NCBI GenBank assembly: GCA_019914995.1
Contig: CM034141.1
Location: forward strand, 1,550,001-1,614,000
Source of the DNA: Acanthochlamys bracteata
Lineage: Eukaryota > Streptophyta > Magnoliopsida > Pandanales > Velloziaceae
Reading direction: 5' to 3'
DNA length: 64,000 bases
Positions 50,101 through 64,000 of this stretch are shown piece after piece. Every line of letters begins with the position of its first letter. Positions within the stretch are counted from its first letter, which is position 1. Position numbers and translations under genes: made by a program. Below the pieces are notes generated by a model, which was not told the origin of the DNA, made no database searches, and saw only the letters and a program-made list of their open reading frames with translations.

Positions 50101-51540
50101 TTCACTTAATCCAAGAAACTTGATGAACTGTAGCTATCCAAAGCAAATCGAAAAGAAAATGAGTCACTATTAGTACATAGTTCAAATTGCCCTGCATTTC
50201 ACATTCAAAAAAATGTGAAATTGCATTTGCCGAGTAATTTCACCTTCCAAAAGGGCTTCACAGACTTCCACCTTAGTGACAGTCAAGCTCTCAACGAGAT
50301 GGCAATGTTCTGAGACTTTTTTGGATCTACAATCCCATTCTCTTGCCTGGGCGATGGTAAGATCTGCCTCCTATTCATCTCCTTCAGTGTCGAGCTCGCA
50401 GGTCTGCTTGCAAACAATGTCTCGATCATCTCCTCATTCACCCTGCCAATCGTCCAACATTAACATTTTTCTTAATTCAGTAGCATTAACAATTTTCTTA
50501 AATCAGTAACAGTCACCTAGGAGCAACAATTTTGAAAACTTCTCATGGAAAACTTAACAATGACTACAGAACTAAAAACTCATACTAGCATAAGCAATCA
50601 AAAACACCAGATTCTTGTAACAAACAATTCATCTCTTACTGGAATGAACTGGACTTGAGCTGATCCCACACCATCTCGCAATCAGAGCTTGCTCTAACCT
50701 TACCCGATGCAAATCTTCAACTTAGGCATAGGAGTCATCTCATTCTTCTCATCACCATCATGACCATCCTCCTCCAACTTCAATCAATCAGCCAAAACCC
50801 CTACTGCCGCAGTGGCATTTTTCATAAACTCAAGTGATCTAGAAGGCTGTAGAATCTGTGATTGGGGAGCTGATCGATTTCTTATCTGACTTTCCAAGTA
50901 CCCAAATGCCGGTGGAGGTGGCGGTGGTGAAGATATCAGCACTTCTCTCTGAGGAATTGCTACTTTTCTGAAACGCATTACTTCTAAGTGGTGGTGAACT
51001 TGAACTGATTTTACTTTTTTCTTCTTCTTTGGCTACAATAGAAATCGAGAACACAACTAACCGAACCAACAGCTGACGGCGTCAATGCGGGTCCCCTAGT
51101 TTCCGGAGACGAATACCCCGAGCTGAAACTCCGTCTTCTGACGTCAGCAGTCGTTTATTGTCCGGCGTTGCTCCGGATAGAGCTTCCCCTATCATCATCG
51201 GGTGAGCAGTACCGTTCTGAATCGGTCTCGGTTTCGGCCTTGAACTCGGAGTTGGATTGTTTCTTTTGGGACAAAGGCGGTAGCAATCGCAGAGACCCGG
51301 CGATCCTTGTTGCCGTTAACCATCGTTCAAAGCGCAAATGCCGTCGCCGCATGCGACTTCAACTGTCGGACAGAATCGAGTAGGCTGGAAAGGTCGGTGG
51401 TTATGGGACCATGCCACTTGGAGTCCACAGACGAAGTAAACATTTTCTGATTCCGACCACCTCCTCTGAAAAAGAAAATTCCCAAAACTACCCCTATAAC
51501 ACCGCGGAAGAATCGGAACGAGAACTGCAGCAACAAGCTT
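47190..51540 (-). pseudogene. Formin-like (FH2) pseudogene, type I
   Basis: Formins nucleate and elongate actin; plant type I formins are membrane-anchored. On the minus strand, parts appear in order. N-terminal serine-rich and FH1 segments lie at about 51540-50780 (SSPPPPPPAFGY). The FH2 start is near 50710-50640 (KVRASSD, EMVWDQLKSSSFQ), followed by 50465-50215 ([20 protein letters not shown]). Further FH2 parts lie at 48990-48770 ([17 protein letters not shown]), 47920-47650 ([33 protein letters not shown]) and 47640-47195 ([37 protein letters not shown]). Frames shift inside exons at least five times, and stops interrupt FH2 (for example in the segment after KEEE and near 47315). Intron positions survive, so it decayed from a full genomic copy. 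It resembles the FH4/FH8 group. Confidence 0.85.
48036..48180 (+). repeat. 68-bp tandem duplication
   Basis: Two copies (48036-48103 and 48104-48171) differ at one base that I can see (TTTGATCAG versus TTTGACCAG). A third copy starts with AAATGATGT at 48172 and stops. It lies in a former intron of the formin pseudogene. The near identity points to a recent event. Confidence 0.85.
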
Positions 51541-51909
51541 TCCAGTGTGATATGAACAAGAAGAGGAAGACGGTGAAGGGGTAGAATGGGAATTGAGAAA
51601 GTTGAGAGAAGAAAAATTAGCAGGGTAAGTTGTAAACTTTTTTTATTATTTTATAATTTTCAATCTACATAACTTTATTAAATTTTTTAATATTTAAAAT
51701 TTTTATACATATAATTTTTACTATTTTTAAGATAAAAAAATCAATCTAATTTTAAGAAATTTTAATTATTTCACATAAACTTTTCTAACATCTTCTAAAA
51801 ATTCATATCTAAATTCAAAATACAATGCAGCAAATTTAGAATCTTGAAATTGCTCTTCTAACAAGCTAACACTGATACTAACGGATCCCAATATATCTTT
51901 GGTTTGACG

Positions 51910-52080
51910 AGGTCGAGTATTTGAAAGTGTTTTTAAAGTAAAAAATTTTTTAAATAAAAAATATTTTTATTTTAAAAAAATAAATTTTATTTTTTTATCT
52001 TAAAATAATAATAATAATAAATAATAGAAAATTTTTTATTAAATTTTTTATATTTTATAAATATATATACTCCCCAGTTT
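51910..52080. repeat. AT-rich repeat block, family A
   Basis: It starts TATTTGAAAGTGTTTTTAAA and shows the same order of A/T runs and the AATAATAATAATAAATAAT word seen at 26690-26715. Confidence 0.4.
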
Positions 52081-52224
52081 AGTTCAAATTGATTGATATA
52101 GGGTTTTTTCCTTCATTTCATTTAAGGATGCCAACCAACTAGTTGAATGATTATTACATTAATAGTTCGTTCTACGGTTAACTAGTGACCGTTAATGGAA
52201 GAATATATGAGCAGGCCCCAACTT

Positions 52225-52425
52225 AGACATTGGAAATATTTTGAAATGTTTATAAAATAATTTTTTTAAAATAAAAAACATTTGTAAAAATTATTTGAAA
52301 AATAAAAATAAAATTTTATAACGTAAAATATTTTTTATAATTTTAAAATTTTTTGTATAATATTATAAAAATTTATTAAAAAATTAAAATGATACGGAAA
52401 CTAAAAAGCGCTTCCAAACATCACA
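52225..52425. repeat. AT-rich repeat block, family A
   Basis: It starts TTGGAAATATTTTGAAATG and ends AAAGCGCTTCCAAACATCAC, so TTGGAA and TTCCAA face each other. The interior is alternating A/T runs as in the other blocks. Confidence 0.45.
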
Positions 52426-53517
52426 ATTATTAGATGAAATTGAAGTCAACTTTAAAAGCTAAATAAATATGTAAAGATGTACAAATTTATATAAACAACC
52501 ATCCAGTTTCATAAATAAATAACAGAAACTATTCAACACTTTTTTCGTCATATGCGTCTCATTTTGATACCATATCAATAAACTTTGAATAAAATTCAAT
52601 CATAAAATTTAGCTCAAAAGTTTAGGGTGCCAAATCTATATAAATAGTCACCCAACTTTACAAACAAATAACGTGAAACAATTCAATAAACATGAAAAAA
52701 GAAGTTATGAAATGGCATTTATTCAGTAATAAATAGTGTAGAAAACCTTCTATGACTTTTCTGATTATGATTGGCTAACATTCTGCGAAGACTGACATTT
52801 CATTATATGCATCAAAATTTTTAAATAAATAATAAAGAGACCCATGAAGAATCCATGAAGAGAACATCAGAGTAAATATACGGCGTTGAGGAATAACAAT
52901 TATCCTTCGCAATAAGAATCGGTTTCCTAGGTCGGGACGAAACAGTCACCCGGCTACTAAAAGATGATTTAGGTTCAAATCTCTACGTTGCAGGTTCTCT
53001 GAAAGATTGAAGTTCTTCTTCCTAGTAGTTGTCCCTTATGGAAAGTCATTATGCACAGATGGAACAAACGAATGGCTAAAGAGAGTTGTAATGAACTAGC
53101 AATCATACTACAATCAAACAAACACCATGCAATGTTTTCTATAAAAATGTAGTATCAACATAAAAGCTACGAACATTGGAACGTTATGCATGAATGAAAA
53201 TGGTTGTGTTGTATGCTTAAACTTCAAATATACAGAATTGGGAAAATATGCTTTTACAGAACATGCAAATAAATTTCTGAACATGGTATAAAAATCAGAT
53301 CCCTCACCACAGTAAAAAAATTCATGCATTTGTCAACTTCGCTTTTCAGACATTCCACTATTAGTCTAAATTTCATGCATCGTCAACTTTGCTTTCCAAA
53401 GGTAAAGGATTAATCACTTACATGCACTCGAGAAAGTATATATGGTAACAGCAGATTCATCTGATAACAGTCTTAATTGTGTAACACAATACGTAGTTCT
53501 GATCACAATAAAGCTAC

Positions 53518-63957
<10,440 letters not shown>

Positions 63958-64000
63958 CTGATTAAAATGAAAGCCACCTACTATAAGCACTATCATAATC

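Larger units (their letters stand above)
51541..53517. other. Intergenic region between formin pseudogene and beta-glucosidase
   Basis: Two family A AT-rich blocks (51910-52080 and 52225-52425) occupy much of the left half. The right part up to 53517 includes the probable 3' UTR of the minus-strand glucosidase. Nothing else is recognised. Confidence 0.45.

Noticed and set aside
52921..53000. tRNA-like T-arm word GGTTCAAATC and a possible small RNA gene
   Set aside because: No matching D-arm, anticodon arm or acceptor stem could be folded around it.

Overview
This window is nuclear DNA of a flowering plant, most likely a eudicot. It has AT-rich intergenic DNA and many GT-AG introns. Its protein-coding genes belong to families with clear land-plant relatives, and it carries a decayed Ty1/copia retrotransposon and a fragment of plastid DNA. 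I cannot name the species from the sequence.

Layout. 1-3650: the 3' part of a degenerate copia element with a 3' LTR. 3659-3791: a copy of one exon piece of the polygalacturonase gene that lies intact about 7 kb downstream. 4170-5160: a broken fragment of a TPR gene resembling meiotic ZIP4/SPO22. 6556-6740 (-): plastid atpF DNA in the nucleus. 9656-11057 (+): polygalacturonase, 3 exons. 12241-13872 (+): 2-alkenal / double-bond reductase, 5 exons. 15231-23718 (+): ankyrin-repeat, integrin-linked-kinase-like protein, 11 exons, with an E2F-like palindrome upstream. 25442-27789 (+): UGT74-like glucosyltransferase, 2 exons. 27790-31900: repeat-rich, no gene recognised. 31914-40852 (+): SYN4-like alpha-kleisin of cohesin, 14 exons. 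42889-45977 (+): two-hotdog acyl-CoA thioesterase, 5 exons. 47190-51540 (-): formin pseudogene. 53518 to the right edge (-): GH1 beta-glucosidase of the BGLU42 type; 11 exons are visible and the start lies beyond position 64000.

The gene models were built by joining exons at GT/AG borders so that reading phase and family motifs agree. All coordinates and phases were worked out by hand. The intact genes look like independent housekeeping and metabolic genes. Reductase, glucosyltransferase and glucosidase families occur in specialised metabolism, but they are not adjacent to one another and nothing supports a biosynthetic cluster. I did not find a clearly new biological system. The most useful oddities are the captured gene fragments beside the copia LTR, the plastid insertion, an altered active-site motif in the polygalacturonase, a stop-free 90-nt intron in the thioesterase, pseudokinase motifs together with an E2F palindrome at the ILK-like gene, and several recent-looking tandem duplications.
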